A stretch of 64,000 bases of DNA. It comes from an uncultured Monoglobus sp. (lineage in GTDB: Bacteria > Bacillota > Clostridia > Monoglobales > Monoglobaceae). The translations under genes and the position numbers were made by a program. The DNA is taken from positions 1 to 64,000 of the forward strand of contig CANQKC010000004.1 of NCBI GenBank assembly GCA_947624305.1. The letters are read 5' to 3'. Of the stretch, positions 1 to 10,700 are shown one piece after another. The notes below the pieces were generated by a model. That model ran no database searches, was not told where the DNA came from, and saw nothing but the letters and a program-made list of their open reading frames with translations. Position 1 is the stretch's first letter. Each line of letters begins with the position of its first letter.

Positions 1-125
1 TTGTCACCCTTATTAAGTATATCATGTTTTTGGATTCTTTGGGTTACAATTTTATTTCAAAATTAGATTGACGTGTAAATTAATTTAAGTGCGGAACATT
101 CGGGCATATTTTTTGCGCAAAGATA

Positions 126-154
126 TTGACTTTTTATAAAAAAAGTTGTATAAT
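126..154 (+). promoter_or_regulatory. Sigma-A promoter of the first SLH-pectinesterase gene
   Basis: TTGACT (126-131) and TATAAT (149-154) are separated by 17 bp. The promoter lies about 85 bp upstream of the start codon in an AT-rich stretch and is the only strong promoter seen in the 237-base leader. Confidence 0.8.
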
Positions 155-164
155 TTATAATAAT

Positions 165-189
165 TGCCGATATATTCGGTTTATCGGCA
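165..189 (+). other. Hairpin in the 5' untranslated leader
   Basis: TGCCGATA (165-172) is the exact reverse complement of TATCGGCA (182-189), with a 9-nt loop. It lies just downstream of the predicted transcription start and no T-run follows, so it is not a terminator. A role in mRNA 5'-end stability is possible but is inference. Confidence 0.5.
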
Positions 190-237
190 TGCGGATTTGT
201 AAAAAACATTAAATTTATTATTTTAAGGAGGGTTTTT

Positions 238-3200
238 ATGAGAACCTTAAAGAAAACACTGGCATTGGTACTTGCCATCGCTATGGTCCTCACAACCTTC
301 GGCATGGTGACGGTTTCGGCCGCGAATTACGCGGACACTCCGGGCCACTGGGCCGAGGGCGTAATCGACCTTTGGTCGGGTTACGGCGTTGTGCAGGGCG
401 ACGGCGGCTACTTCAGACCCGACGACGCGATTTCCCGCGCCGAGGTCGCTCAGATAACGCAGAACGTTATCGGCTATGTTACCAAGGCCGAAAATTCATT
501 CAGCGACGTTGACCCCAACGCGTGGTACGCCGACGCTGTTCTGCGTCTGGTTGCCGCTGCGGTCCTCAAGGGCAACGGTGACGGCACAATGAGCCCCGAC
601 GCGTATATGACGCGTGAAGAGGCCATGACGATGATGAGCAGAGCCTACGGCCTGACACCCGTGAACACCAACGCGGGCATCACGCAGTATGCCGACTATC
701 AGAGCGTTTCCGAGTTTGCCAACGGCTACATCGGCGCTATGACGGCGGCGGGCTATGTTAACGGCTATGAGGACGGAACTATCAGACCTCAGGCGACGAT
801 CTCAAGAGCCGAGTTTGTCAAGATCCTTGACAACATGATCAAGATGTACATAACGGCTCCCGGCACCTACGGCCCCGCTTATGTTGGCGGCTTCGTAATG
901 GTTAAGGCTGGTGGCGTTACGCTGGACGGCATAGTTGCCGAAAAGGTCGTTATCTCGCCTATGGTTTCGGGCAACGTTACGACAAGCGGCTCGCAGATCA
1001 ACCAGGGCGTGCTGAACCTTTCGGGCACGGCCACGGTTAACGAGGCATCTTCAAATAACGTGGTAAGCGGAATGCTCGGCGGCTATTACGGCGGCAGCAG
1101 CGGCAGCAGCGGCGGCTCAAGTACGAGGAACTACACCGTAACATTCTATGTTGACGACGCGGTTTACGCGACGAAGACATATTCGAGCAACGCTTATCTC
1201 AGCACGAATATGCCTGTCGACCCCACAAAGGCATACGCCAAGTTTAACGGCTGGTACGCTTCAAAGACAGACGCGGCTGACGCTGCGAACCACCAGCCCA
1301 TAGTTCCCGCAAGCACAAGAGTTACGCAGAACACGAGCTATTATGCCGGCTTTGTAAGCACGGGCGAGGCTCCAACGGCTTCTCCGTCTCCGGACCCGAA
1401 CGCGACGGCGGCTCCCACAGCTGCTCCCGACGAGACGACGGCTCCTTCCGAGCCGACAACGGCTCCCGAGCAGCCCACACAGGCGCCCGCGCAGCCCACA
1501 CAGGCACCCGCGCAGCCCACGCAGGCTCCCTCAACGCTCTACACCGCTGCGCTTAAGGTAAACGGCGGCGAGGGCGAGCTGACAAGCGCCGCGGCGGCAG
1601 AGCCCACGCAGGCACCCGCGCAGCCCACAGCGGCGCCGGCAGAGCCCACACAGGCACCGGATAATCCTCCGGCAGTCGGCGGCGAGACCAAGGTATGGGA
1701 TTTCTCATCCGAGGCATGGGCTGAGTTTGTTGACCCCGGCAAAGAGGTTGCCAGCGAGCAGACGGTTGACGGAATTATTATCTGCGGTTCAGCGGGTAAG
1801 AATATCACCGTCGCCACAAACGAAAAGGTAAACGAAGGCAAGACGACATATCTGAACCTTGGCGGCAGCGGCAACTGGTACTTTAAGTATAAGGCCGAGA
1901 CAGACGGAAAGATTGCGTTCACGATACACTCGTCGGGCGAGACGACCGACAAGAACGGCAATCTGCGCAACGTATTGATCAAGGTAGGAAGCGCCGATGC
2001 GGTATCCGAGACATACTGCACGACCGAAGGCGGACTTTCAAAGGATTACACATACGACCTTAAGGCCGGTGAGACGATCCAGGTAGGCGGCAAGGGCAGC
2101 TCAAACGGCTTCTGGCTGACGGCTCTGAGCTTCACGTCAAACGGCGGCGGCTCGGTTGAGCCCGGTCCCTCGACGCCCACACAGGCTCCCGCAGAGCCCA
2201 CACAGGCTCCTTCGACAGACGCCACAGCGGCACCCGCGCCCGAGGGTTCGAGCACATACACTGTTGACAAAAACGCGCTCATAAGCGAGGGCACAAAGCT
2301 GACAGACGACGCCAATGTTACGGTTGTAAACAAGTTTGCCGGCGAGATTGGTGAGAACAAAAATCCCCAGACTCTGACAATAGGCGGCAAAGAATTCGAC
2401 AGCACAAGCTTCCTGAGAGTAAGAAGTGATAACACCAAGCCGAAGTCGGTAAGCGACCTGACATTCTTCGCCTCCACGGGTGCCCAGAATGCTGACGGCA
2501 CGCCTTCAAGCTTTAACTGCACGATCCTTGAGATAACTCCTCATGTTGACGGCGTATTCAAGATCTATTACAGACGTCAGCCCGAAAGCAAGACCACCGA
2601 CTTTACTCCCGACGGCGGCAAAGACACCAAGCTTGCCGATGATACGACCGGAACGGTTCCCTGCGCCTCGGAGGATATCGAATCGTTTAGCAACGAGAAC
2701 AAAGAATACGGCTACGGCACAAAGACATGGAACCTCAGCAAGGATAAGCTTTACGGCCTCTGGGCGGGCGGCACGACCGGCACGATCTACGGCTACGAGT
2801 TTATACCCGCGGCGTCCACTTCCGACGCAACGGCCGAGGCTGCGGATCTGACACCCGTTGAGGATACCGATGGTCTCTACAAGTATATACGCGATCAATA
2901 TATTGACGACAATCTGGAATTAAGCTTCAACAAACCCGACAGCGGCGAGATTACGTATAAATCAACGTTCGGCAACAAGTATATTACCGTATACAGAAAG
3001 GACGAGGGCACGGCTCCCAAGCTCGGAACCGCGAAGACCTATGACGGCGGCAGAATTATTCTGAGACAAGGCACAATGAAAGATCCCGGATGGGAGATTG
3101 ACCTCAATAACGTTATCGCGGTTTGCGCTCCCTACGACTGCAAGATCCAGGTAAGAGCCGGCCAGTCGGGCGGCAGCGGGGTGCTCGATATGAGCATTAA

Positions 3201-6200
3201 CGCTCAGACGGGACTTGGCGTCGACAACCCGACAAAGAAGGTACTTTCGTACAGCGCGGACAGAAACGACGACGTTATAGTGCCCGAGACATACAGCGCC
3301 AAGGAAGGCGACATTGTATACTTCTGGTTTGATGGTACAGCCGGAACAGGAACGGTTATTTCGTTCACGTTCTTAAAGGACGACGGCAGCTCAGAACCCG
3401 CAGAGCCCACAACGGCTCCGGCAGAGCCGACAGCGGCTCCGGAGCAGCCCACAACAGCGCCCACAGAGCCCACGCAGGCACCGGATAATCCTCCGGCGGT
3501 CGGCGGCGAGACGAAGGTATGGGATTTCTCATCCGAGGCATGGGCTGAGTTTACCGGCGAAGGCAAAGAGGTTGCCAGCGAGCAGACGGTTGACGGAATC
3601 ACTATCTGCGGCGCGGCAAACAAGAAGATAACCGTTGCCACAAACGAAAAGGTAAACGAAGGCAAGACAACATATCTGAATCTTGGCGGCAGCGGCAGCT
3701 GGTACTTCAAGTATACGGCCGAGACAGACGGAAAGATCGCGTTCACTATCCATTCTTCGGGAGCGGCTGTTGTAAACGACGGAGTAAAAGATCCCGATAA
3801 GAAGGATGATAATCCCAGAACGGTATTGATCAAGGTAGGTTCACAAGAGGCGACAAAAGAGGCATATACCACGGTAACACCCGAAGTGCTTAGCAAGGAC
3901 TTCTCGTATGACCTGAAGGCCGGCGAGACGATTCAGGTAGGCGGCAAGGGCAGCTCAAACGGATTCTGGCTGACAGCTCTAAGCTTCACGCCTGCGGGCG
4001 GCTCGGTTGATCCCGGTCCCTCGACGCCCACAGACGCACCCGCGACAGCGGAGCCCGGAACAAAGACATATCAGTTCGAGGCAGGCGCGACGGTTACTTA
4101 CACAGGCACACCCGCGGCTGCGGGCGCGACGGCCTCGATCAAAGTGACAGGCGCTGACGGCAAGGATATTCCCGTAAGCGGCAACTCGTTCACGATGCCC
4201 GCTCAGAACGTAAATGTTGAAGTAACCTACGAAGGCGGCGCGTCGAGCAAATATGAAGTTTCGATAGGTGACATCACCGGAGAGGGCGACGCGTGGATAG
4301 TTGTTCCCGACAGCACAGAGGAAGCTACTCCCGCACCCGCACCCGCGACTGCGGCTCCCACAGAAGCTCCGGCAGAGCCCACCGCGGCTCCCACCGAAGC
4401 TCCCACGGCGGCGCCTCCCGCGGGAACTCCCGGAACGCAGGAACCCACTGCCGAAAACAACTATCCCGAAGGCTCGATCGTTTGGGACTTCTGCAAGGAG
4501 CCCTTCGTTAACGCCGACGGCACGGTGAACACCACAATGTTCCCCGAGGGTGACATGGATGGCAGATACAACGTTGGCCCCGAGTCTATCGTTAACGTAA
4601 ACGGACTGACATATTACTCGCAGTCACCTATGGGCACGACTCCTACCAAGAACGGAAACCAGGGCAGCAATAAAACTTTCTCCGACGGCGCGAAGTTCAC
4701 CCGCATGATCAAGTCTCAGGGCAAGGGCAGCATAACCTTAAATGAGGAGACCGGCGAGTACGTTAAGGACAAGTGCTTCGAGTTCCAAGCTCCGTTTGAC
4801 GGAACCATAACACTGTACGCGAGAAGCGGCGGAAGCAATGCCGACGCCAATATAACTTTCGCGATCAACGGCAGTGCTGTTAGTACTCATACCGTTATAA
4901 AAACAAATGAAGAGGGAACACTGACAGACGGACTGCCAGTATTCACCCAGACGGGCGTGTTTGAAGGCGACACCGTTCAGATATACAGCGACAATAACAC
5001 AAGCTACTACGCGATAGTATTCTCGCCTGCCGCGGCCAACGCTTCGGCTCTCGCGGCGGATATGCCCTATCAGGCGTCCGCAGTTGCGGCTGCTGACGAG
5101 CCCGCGGATTCAGGCGAGTCAGGAAGTCTCCCCGCGGATAAGCTCTGGAAGCTTAATGACAAGGCGGTGCAGGACGCGCTGGCTGCTTACAAGACCGAAG
5201 ACACTGCTCCCGTTGAAAACGTTGACGGCGCGGTTGTAGGCCCCGGATACACATATGACAAGAGCAGAAGCGTTGATTATGAGCATGCGGACGGCACAAA
5301 GTATAAATTCACCGGATCGCTGAGAGGCGGCAGCGGCAGCACAGAGAAGCTCTTTGTTTCGATCATTCCCGAGCCCTGCGCCTGCACGGTCACGGTAGTG
5401 TTCGACGGTCACGGCTCAGCCGGCAGGACCCAGAACATCGCCTATGACGCTGACGGCGACGGCACACCCGAGGTTGTTTCCTCAAAGGCTTCCGAGACCG
5501 GCGCGACAGCGGTGACATACGATATGACAAAGGCTCAGGCCGAAAGCGGCAAGCCCGTTTACACCTACGGCGGCGGCTCAAACAAGAACCTGTACGCGAT
5601 ATTTATCGAGTACTATGAGGAGACGCCCGAAAAGTGGCTGTCCGGTTCGATCGCGAACATGACCGGCCGTGACTTTACGGACAAGAATATAGTGTTCACA
5701 AACGATGCCGACCCGAGCGAGACATACACCGTTCCCTTCGCGGACGACTATATGGTAAAGCTGCCCAAGGGCAAAACATTTACCGCGACAGTTGAGGGTG
5801 AGAGCGACGTTTGCACAACGATCGACGGTCAGCACATAGCGATCGAGCAGAACAGATATGATCAAACCATGGATCTGACGTTCGTTCTTATCGCGGACGC
5901 GGAGGTAAGCGGAAAGGTTTCGACGATCACGTCGCACGACCTGCTGACTCCCGTATATGATTACGACGCGGCGATCGGCGCCAAGCTGGCATTCACCAAG
6001 CAGGGCGCTGCCGAGCCTTACGCCACAGCCGAAGTAGCTGCGGACGGCACATACAAGGCAACGCTGATGTCAAACGAGACATACGACATCACGCTCACGA
6101 CGGCGGACGGTCAGTCATACACGCTGTCGCCTCTGTCCGGAAGCTATCAGTTCCTGGCGGGCGACCAGGCTCCGTTCAAGAACATCCTTCTGATGAAGGA

Positions 6201-7560
6201 CGGCCCCGCGAAGCTTGACTATAAAGACACTCTGACGGTCGGCGCCGACAAGGAATACAAGTCGATCAGCGAGGCTCTCGCCGCGGTAAGACTGATGAGC
6301 AGAGAGCCCGGTCAGGTCGTTACTATCGTTATCGACCCCGGCACCTATGAGGAGCAGCTCTATGTAAACATGGACGACATCGCTCTCAAGGCCGCGAACC
6401 CCGATGAAAGACCTTTGATCACCTGGTACTACGGCATAGGCTACGTTTACGACTCGGCCGCGCCTCAGACAGACGCGGGCGATCCCGAGACCGGCGAGGG
6501 CAAGTCCTATCAGGGCTGGTACAGCGCCGACTACGCGGCAGCCAAGACGAGTCAGTGGACGGTCAACAACTGGGGATCGACCATCAGAACTCTGAACAGA
6601 GGATTCTACATGGAGAACATCGACGCTCAGAGCAGCTTCAACCTGTACATCACCGAGAAGGAGCTCAGCGACCATGTAACTCCCGGCGGCGGCGACGCCA
6701 AGGTAGGCGTGCTCAGAGATGACCTCGACACCGCTGTAAACAACAGGACCTACAACGAGAGAGCGGCGGCGATCTTCGCCGGCGGAAGTGAGATCGAGCT
6801 TTATAACTGCTCGTTCGTATCCAGCCAGGACACGTTCGGAACAGGCGCGAAGTCAATGTACGTTAAGGACTGCCTGATCTCGGGCAACACCGACTATATC
6901 TGCGGCGGCGACAACTGCTACTTCGAGAACTGCGAGCTGAGATGGCAGGGCATGAGCGACACCGATAACGGCGGCTACATCACGGCCTGCAAGAACTCGG
7001 CCGAGACAGACCTGGGCTACTACTTCAAGAACTGCACGATCACCAAGAACCCCGCTTCGGGTATGCAGGCCGGAAAAGGCGGCAACTGGGGCAGACCTTG
7101 GGGCGGCAAGGGCAAGACCGTTACTATCTTCGACAACACAACGATAGGCGACGGCGTTAACAAGCCCACAGGCTGGACCTCGATGAGCAGCTCTCAACCT
7201 TCCGACGCTATATACTATGTAGTAAACGGCGTTTACAAGGCGTCCGATCCCGCGACGGACATCACGGCTTCGGCCGATAACCCCAACGGCACATATGACG
7301 CCAACAGCTACACGCTGCCCACACCCGAGCAGTACTTCGGAGACTGGGCTCCCGAGAACTACGGCAAGGCGTCGTCTGATGAGAACTTAGCCAAGTCTTA
7401 TATGGCGGCTCCCGGCGAGATCATCACGATCAAGACCAGTCCGAAGGCAAAGAACGTTCTTACGCTGCCCGGCACAACGGTTACACCCGTTGAGGGCAAG
7501 GACGGATATTACACCTTCGAGATGCCCGCGGCCGACACAAAGGTAAACGTGGAATTCTAA
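238..7560 (+). CDS. Giant SLH-anchored pectin methylesterase (CE8)
   Basis: Predicted exported, cell-surface carbohydrate esterase of 2440 residues. A signal peptide ends near residue 28 (VSA-A). Three SLH domains follow (about 29-205), which in this family bind secondary cell-wall polymer. Then come an InlB/Flg_new-type beta repeat (about 298-372), proline/threonine-rich linkers, and two near-identical modules starting KVWDFSSEAWAEF (about 485-635 and 1094-1251). Other beta-rich putative binding modules follow, then carboxypeptidase-regulatory-like repeats (about 1800-1980). The pectinesterase domain occupies about 1995-2330 near the C-terminus. The CE8 catalytic set is visible: Gln2197-Asp2198 in SSQDT, Asp2219 in NTDY (21 residues on, as in known CE8 enzymes) and Arg2286 in GRPW. 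The start is set by AAGGAGGG about 6 nt upstream. It would demethylate pectin at the surface. The binding modules are unassigned. Confidence 0.88.
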   Translation: MRTLKKTLALVLAIAMVLTTFGMVTVSAANYADTPGHWAEGVIDLWSGYGVVQGDGGYFRPDDAISRAEVAQITQNVIGYVTKAENSFSDVDPNAWYADAVLRLVAAAVLKGNGDGTMSPDAYMTREEAMTMMSRAYGLTPVNTNAGITQYADYQSVSEFANGYIGAMTAAGYVNGYEDGTIRPQATISRAEFVKILDNMIKMYITAPGTYGPAYVGGFVMVKAGGVTLDGIVAEKVVISPMVSGNVTTSGSQINQGVLNLSGTATVNEASSNNVVSGMLGGYYGGSSGSSGGSSTRNYTVTFYVDDAVYATKTYSSNAYLSTNMPVDPTKAYAKFNGWYASKTDAADAANHQPIVPASTRVTQNTSYYAGFVSTGEAPTASPSPDPNATAAPTAAPDETTAPSEPTTAPEQPTQAPAQPTQAPAQPTQAPSTLYTAALKVNGGEGELTSAAAAEPTQAPAQPTAAPAEPTQAPDNPPAVGGETKVWDFSSEAWAEFVDPGKEVASEQTVDGIIICGSAGKNITVATNEKVNEGKTTYLNLGGSGNWYFKYKAETDGKIAFTIHSSGETTDKNGNLRNVLIKVGSADAVSETYCTTEGGLSKDYTYDLKAGETIQVGGKGSSNGFWLTALSFTSNGGGSVEPGPSTPTQAPAEPTQAPSTDATAAPAPEGSSTYTVDKNALISEGTKLTDDANVTVVNKFAGEIGENKNPQTLTIGGKEFDSTSFLRVRSDNTKPKSVSDLTFFASTGAQNADGTPSSFNCTILEITPHVDGVFKIYYRRQPESKTTDFTPDGGKDTKLADDTTGTVPCASEDIESFSNENKEYGYGTKTWNLSKDKLYGLWAGGTTGTIYGYEFIPAASTSDATAEAADLTPVEDTDGLYKYIRDQYIDDNLELSFNKPDSGEITYKSTFGNKYITVYRKDEGTAPKLGTAKTYDGGRIILRQGTMKDPGWEIDLNNVIAVCAPYDCKIQVRAGQSGGSGVLDMSINAQTGLGVDNPTKKVLSYSADRNDDVIVPETYSAKEGDIVYFWFDGTAGTGTVISFTFLKDDGSSEPAEPTTAPAEPTAAPEQPTTAPTEPTQAPDNPPAVGGETKVWDFSSEAWAEFTGEGKEVASEQTVDGITICGAANKKITVATNEKVNEGKTTYLNLGGSGSWYFKYTAETDGKIAFTIHSSGAAVVNDGVKDPDKKDDNPRTVLIKVGSQEATKEAYTTVTPEVLSKDFSYDLKAGETIQVGGKGSSNGFWLTALSFTPAGGSVDPGPSTPTDAPATAEPGTKTYQFEAGATVTYTGTPAAAGATASIKVTGADGKDIPVSGNSFTMPAQNVNVEVTYEGGASSKYEVSIGDITGEGDAWIVVPDSTEEATPAPAPATAAPTEAPAEPTAAPTEAPTAAPPAGTPGTQEPTAENNYPEGSIVWDFCKEPFVNADGTVNTTMFPEGDMDGRYNVGPESIVNVNGLTYYSQSPMGTTPTKNGNQGSNKTFSDGAKFTRMIKSQGKGSITLNEETGEYVKDKCFEFQAPFDGTITLYARSGGSNADANITFAINGSAVSTHTVIKTNEEGTLTDGLPVFTQTGVFEGDTVQIYSDNNTSYYAIVFSPAAANASALAADMPYQASAVAAADEPADSGESGSLPADKLWKLNDKAVQDALAAYKTEDTAPVENVDGAVVGPGYTYDKSRSVDYEHADGTKYKFTGSLRGGSGSTEKLFVSIIPEPCACTVTVVFDGHGSAGRTQNIAYDADGDGTPEVVSSKASETGATAVTYDMTKAQAESGKPVYTYGGGSNKNLYAIFIEYYEETPEKWLSGSIANMTGRDFTDKNIVFTNDADPSETYTVPFADDYMVKLPKGKTFTATVEGESDVCTTIDGQHIAIEQNRYDQTMDLTFVLIADAEVSGKVSTITSHDLLTPVYDYDAAIGAKLAFTKQGAAEPYATAEVAADGTYKATLMSNETYDITLTTADGQSYTLSPLSGSYQFLAGDQAPFKNILLMKDGPAKLDYKDTLTVGADKEYKSISEALAAVRLMSREPGQVVTIVIDPGTYEEQLYVNMDDIALKAANPDERPLITWYYGIGYVYDSAAPQTDAGDPETGEGKSYQGWYSADYAAAKTSQWTVNNWGSTIRTLNRGFYMENIDAQSSFNLYITEKELSDHVTPGGGDAKVGVLRDDLDTAVNNRTYNERAAAIFAGGSEIELYNCSFVSSQDTFGTGAKSMYVKDCLISGNTDYICGGDNCYFENCELRWQGMSDTDNGGYITACKNSAETDLGYYFKNCTITKNPASGMQAGKGGNWGRPWGGKGKTVTIFDNTTIGDGVNKPTGWTSMSSSQPSDAIYYVVNGVYKASDPATDITASADNPNGTYDANSYTLPTPEQYFGDWAPENYGKASSDENLAKSYMAAPGEIITIKTSPKAKNVLTLPGTTVTPVEGKDGYYTFEMPAADTKVNVEF

Positions 7561-7576
7561 GGGTTAATAAACAAAA

Positions 7577-7606
7577 AGGAGGTACCGCTTCGGCGGTACC
7601 TTTTTT
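7577..7606 (+). terminator. Rho-independent terminator of the first SLH gene
   Basis: GGTACCGC, a ttcg tetraloop and GCGGTACC are followed by a run of six T. It lies about 20 nt after the stop codon. Confidence 0.9.
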
Positions 7607-7653
7607 ATTATTGTTATTTGATAAAAAAACAATAATAAAAGGCTAAAAATCAA

Positions 7654-7682
7654 TTGATTTTTTGTTTCATTTATGTTACAAT
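7654..7682 (+). promoter_or_regulatory. Promoter of the second SLH-pectinesterase gene, with overlapping palindrome
   Basis: TTGATT (7654-7659) and TACAAT (7677-7682) are 17 bp apart. An 18-bp perfect palindrome, AAAAATCAATTGATTTTT (7645-7662), covers the -35 box and could be an operator. The terminator upstream and this promoter make the second gene an independent transcription unit. Confidence 0.7.
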
Positions 7683-7758
7683 GTAGAATACATATTTATA
7701 TTGTGCGCTGATTATGCAAAAAATAAAAAATTAATATAAAATTTTAAGGAGGGTTTTT

Positions 7759-10700
7759 ATGAGAACCTTAAAGAGAACACTTTCAATTGTTCTGGCGATC
7801 GCCATGGTGCTCACAACCTTCGGCATGGTGACGGTTTCGGCCGCGAACTACGCGGACACACCGGGTCACTGGGCCGAGGCCGTGATCGACGAATGGACAG
7901 GTTATGGAGTTATCCAGGGCGACGGCGGCTATTTCAGACCCGATGACTCGATCACCCGCGCAGAGGTTGCGCAGGTAACGCAGAACGTTATCGGCTATGC
8001 CGCGACGACCGAGAACACATTTACAGACGTTGATCCCAACGCGTGGTACACCGACGCGATCCTGCGCCTCGCCGAGGCCGGAGCGCTCAAGGGCAACGGC
8101 GACGGAACAATGAGCCCCGACGCGTATATGACGCGTGAAGAGGCAATGACCATGCTGGGCAGAGCCTACGGCCTGACACCCGCCAACACCAACGCGGGCA
8201 TTACGCAGTATTCCGACTATCAGAGCATTTCCGAGTATGCTAACGGCTACATTGGCGCAATGACAGCGGCAGGCTATGTCAACGGCTACGAGGACGGAAC
8301 GATCAGACCTCAGGCGACGGTTTCAAGAGCTGAGTTTGTCAAGATCCTTGACAACATGATCGGCTTGTACATAGCGGCTCCCGGCACATACGGCCCGGCC
8401 TATGTCAAGGGCCTTGTTATGGTAAAGAGCGGCGGCGTTAACCTGAACGGAATCGTTGCGAGCGGCGTTGTTATTTCTCCGTCAGCGGGCGGCCAGCTTA
8501 CGCTCACCAACTCGCAGGTTGACAACAACATCTACAATATGTCAAGCACGATGACGGTCAACAGCGTCGGCAGCAACACCACGACCTCGGGCAGCAGCGG
8601 CTCCACCATCTATGGCGGACCCATGGGCTCGAGCAATTACAGGACCTACACCGTAACATTCTATGTTGACGGCAGAACTTATCACAGCGCTTCCGTAAGA
8701 TACAACTACTATCTTACGAACATCCCCACAGACCCCGTTAAAACGGGTTATACGTTCGCCGGCTGGTACACTTCGGCGAATTACGCGGCGCAGGCGGGCA
8801 CCACAGGCATTTTTGACTTCGGCACAACAAGAATTACCGGCAACACAAGCGTTTACGCCGGATTTATCTCCAATTCGGATGTAACGCCCGACCCGAACGC
8901 GACAGCGGCTCCCACAGCAACACCTTCGGTTTCGATCAAGGATCCCACACAGGAATACAACCCCGAGGCCCCCGCGGAGGTTAAGGCGGAGCTGGTTCCC
9001 GCGGACGGAAAAGACGTGACCGTAAGCGGCGTTGTTTGGGAAGGAACCAACGAGGCCGGTCAGTCCGTTACTCTCACAGAGGGCAAGGATTATGTAATTG
9101 AAGGCAATAACGTTGTATTTAATGAAGAATTCCTCAACAGTCTCTATGACGGAACTCATAAAGTTGTAATTGAGACCAGCGGCGGAGCCGTTCAGTTTGA
9201 CATCGTAGTAAACGGTTCATCAATACCCGTACCCACAGCGGCTCCCTCAACCGAGGCTCCTTCGACCGAGACACCCTCAACCGAGGCACCCGACGTAACA
9301 GAAGCGCCTTCAACCGAGGCACCCTCGACTGAGGTACCCTCAACCGAGGCTCCTTCGAGCGAGGCTCCCGACGTAACAGGAGCACCCTCGACTGAGGTGC
9401 CCTCAACCGAGGCTCCTTCGAGCGAGGCGCCCGACGTAACAGGAGCACCCTCGACTGAGGTGCCCTCAACCGAGGCTCCTTCGAGCGAGGCCCCCGACGT
9501 AACAGGAGCGCCCTCGACCGAGGCGCCCACACCCGACGTTCAGGACGTTTACCACAAGGCAACTCTTAAGGTAACAGGCGGCACAGGCTCGCTGACAGGC
9601 GAGGGCGTTAAGGAAGCGACAGCTCCCGCGGCTGAGGCTGCGGCGGATCTGCCCGCTGACGAGGCTTGGACAGTAGCGGACGCCGAGCTGGACGCTATGG
9701 TTCTGGCATCGGAAAAAGGAAAAGCTTTCGGACCCTATAAGGACCTGAGCGGCTACGGCGAATGGGCAAAAGGCGGCAGTAAGCTTACATATGAACACAC
9801 CAACGGAGTGACTTATAGCTTTGACCACGGCTGGCAGACCGGATCGGGCGGACAGACCAACAGATGCTTCTACTTTACACCGAAGCAGGCTTGTATCGTG
9901 ACGGTTGCTTACACCGCGCAGGCGGGCAGACCCATGTACATCTACCAGGGCGGCAATCTGCTGGCAAGCGGTGAGGACGGCGCCACGACAGACGGCAAAC
10001 CCGCGATAATTTCAGCCGATATCGAGGATCCCACAGCCGGCGACGTATATGTATACGGCGGCAGCTCCAACAAGCAGCTCTACGGCATATTCGCGGATTA
10101 TTATGATCCCACCGTGGTTGTTTATCAGACGCTGAGCGGCACGATCAACTACACCGGCTCGGAGACAGGATTAAAAGTAAGATTTACGGATACAAAAGAC
10201 CAGACCACATATGATGTTGACCTTAATGCGGGCGCTTACAGCGTTGATCTGCGTCAGAACAGAAACTATACGATAAGCATAGTTGACGCGGACGGCACAG
10301 TAAGCAGCAAGACGGCAGTAACGCTTGACTCGAACAGCGTTTCTATCGCCAAGAAGGCAAAGACTCAGGACATCAACGTGGTTGACATAGCGCCCACAGA
10401 AGTAAAGGGCGACGTTGTGGTTCACGAGATAACGAACAACGACGGCAAGTCGCTTGATCTGAGCAAGGTCGCTCTGAAGTTCACGGCCAAGGACGACGCC
10501 TCTATCACATACGACGTGGCGGCGGGCAGCATCGCGGACAACAAGTACACGGTAACAATGATGCCCAACCACGAGTACGAGGTAACAGCCACAGGCATTG
10601 ACGGCTACGCGCTGTCGCCCATGTCCGGCAGCTATCTGATGGCCGCGGGCGATATGGCTCCGTTTAAGAATATTCTTATCACAGAGACTCTCGGAGAGGT

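Noticed and set aside
9301-9520. CRISPR-like regular repeats
   Set aside because: A 63-bp in-frame tandem repeat coding for a linker; there are no unique spacers.
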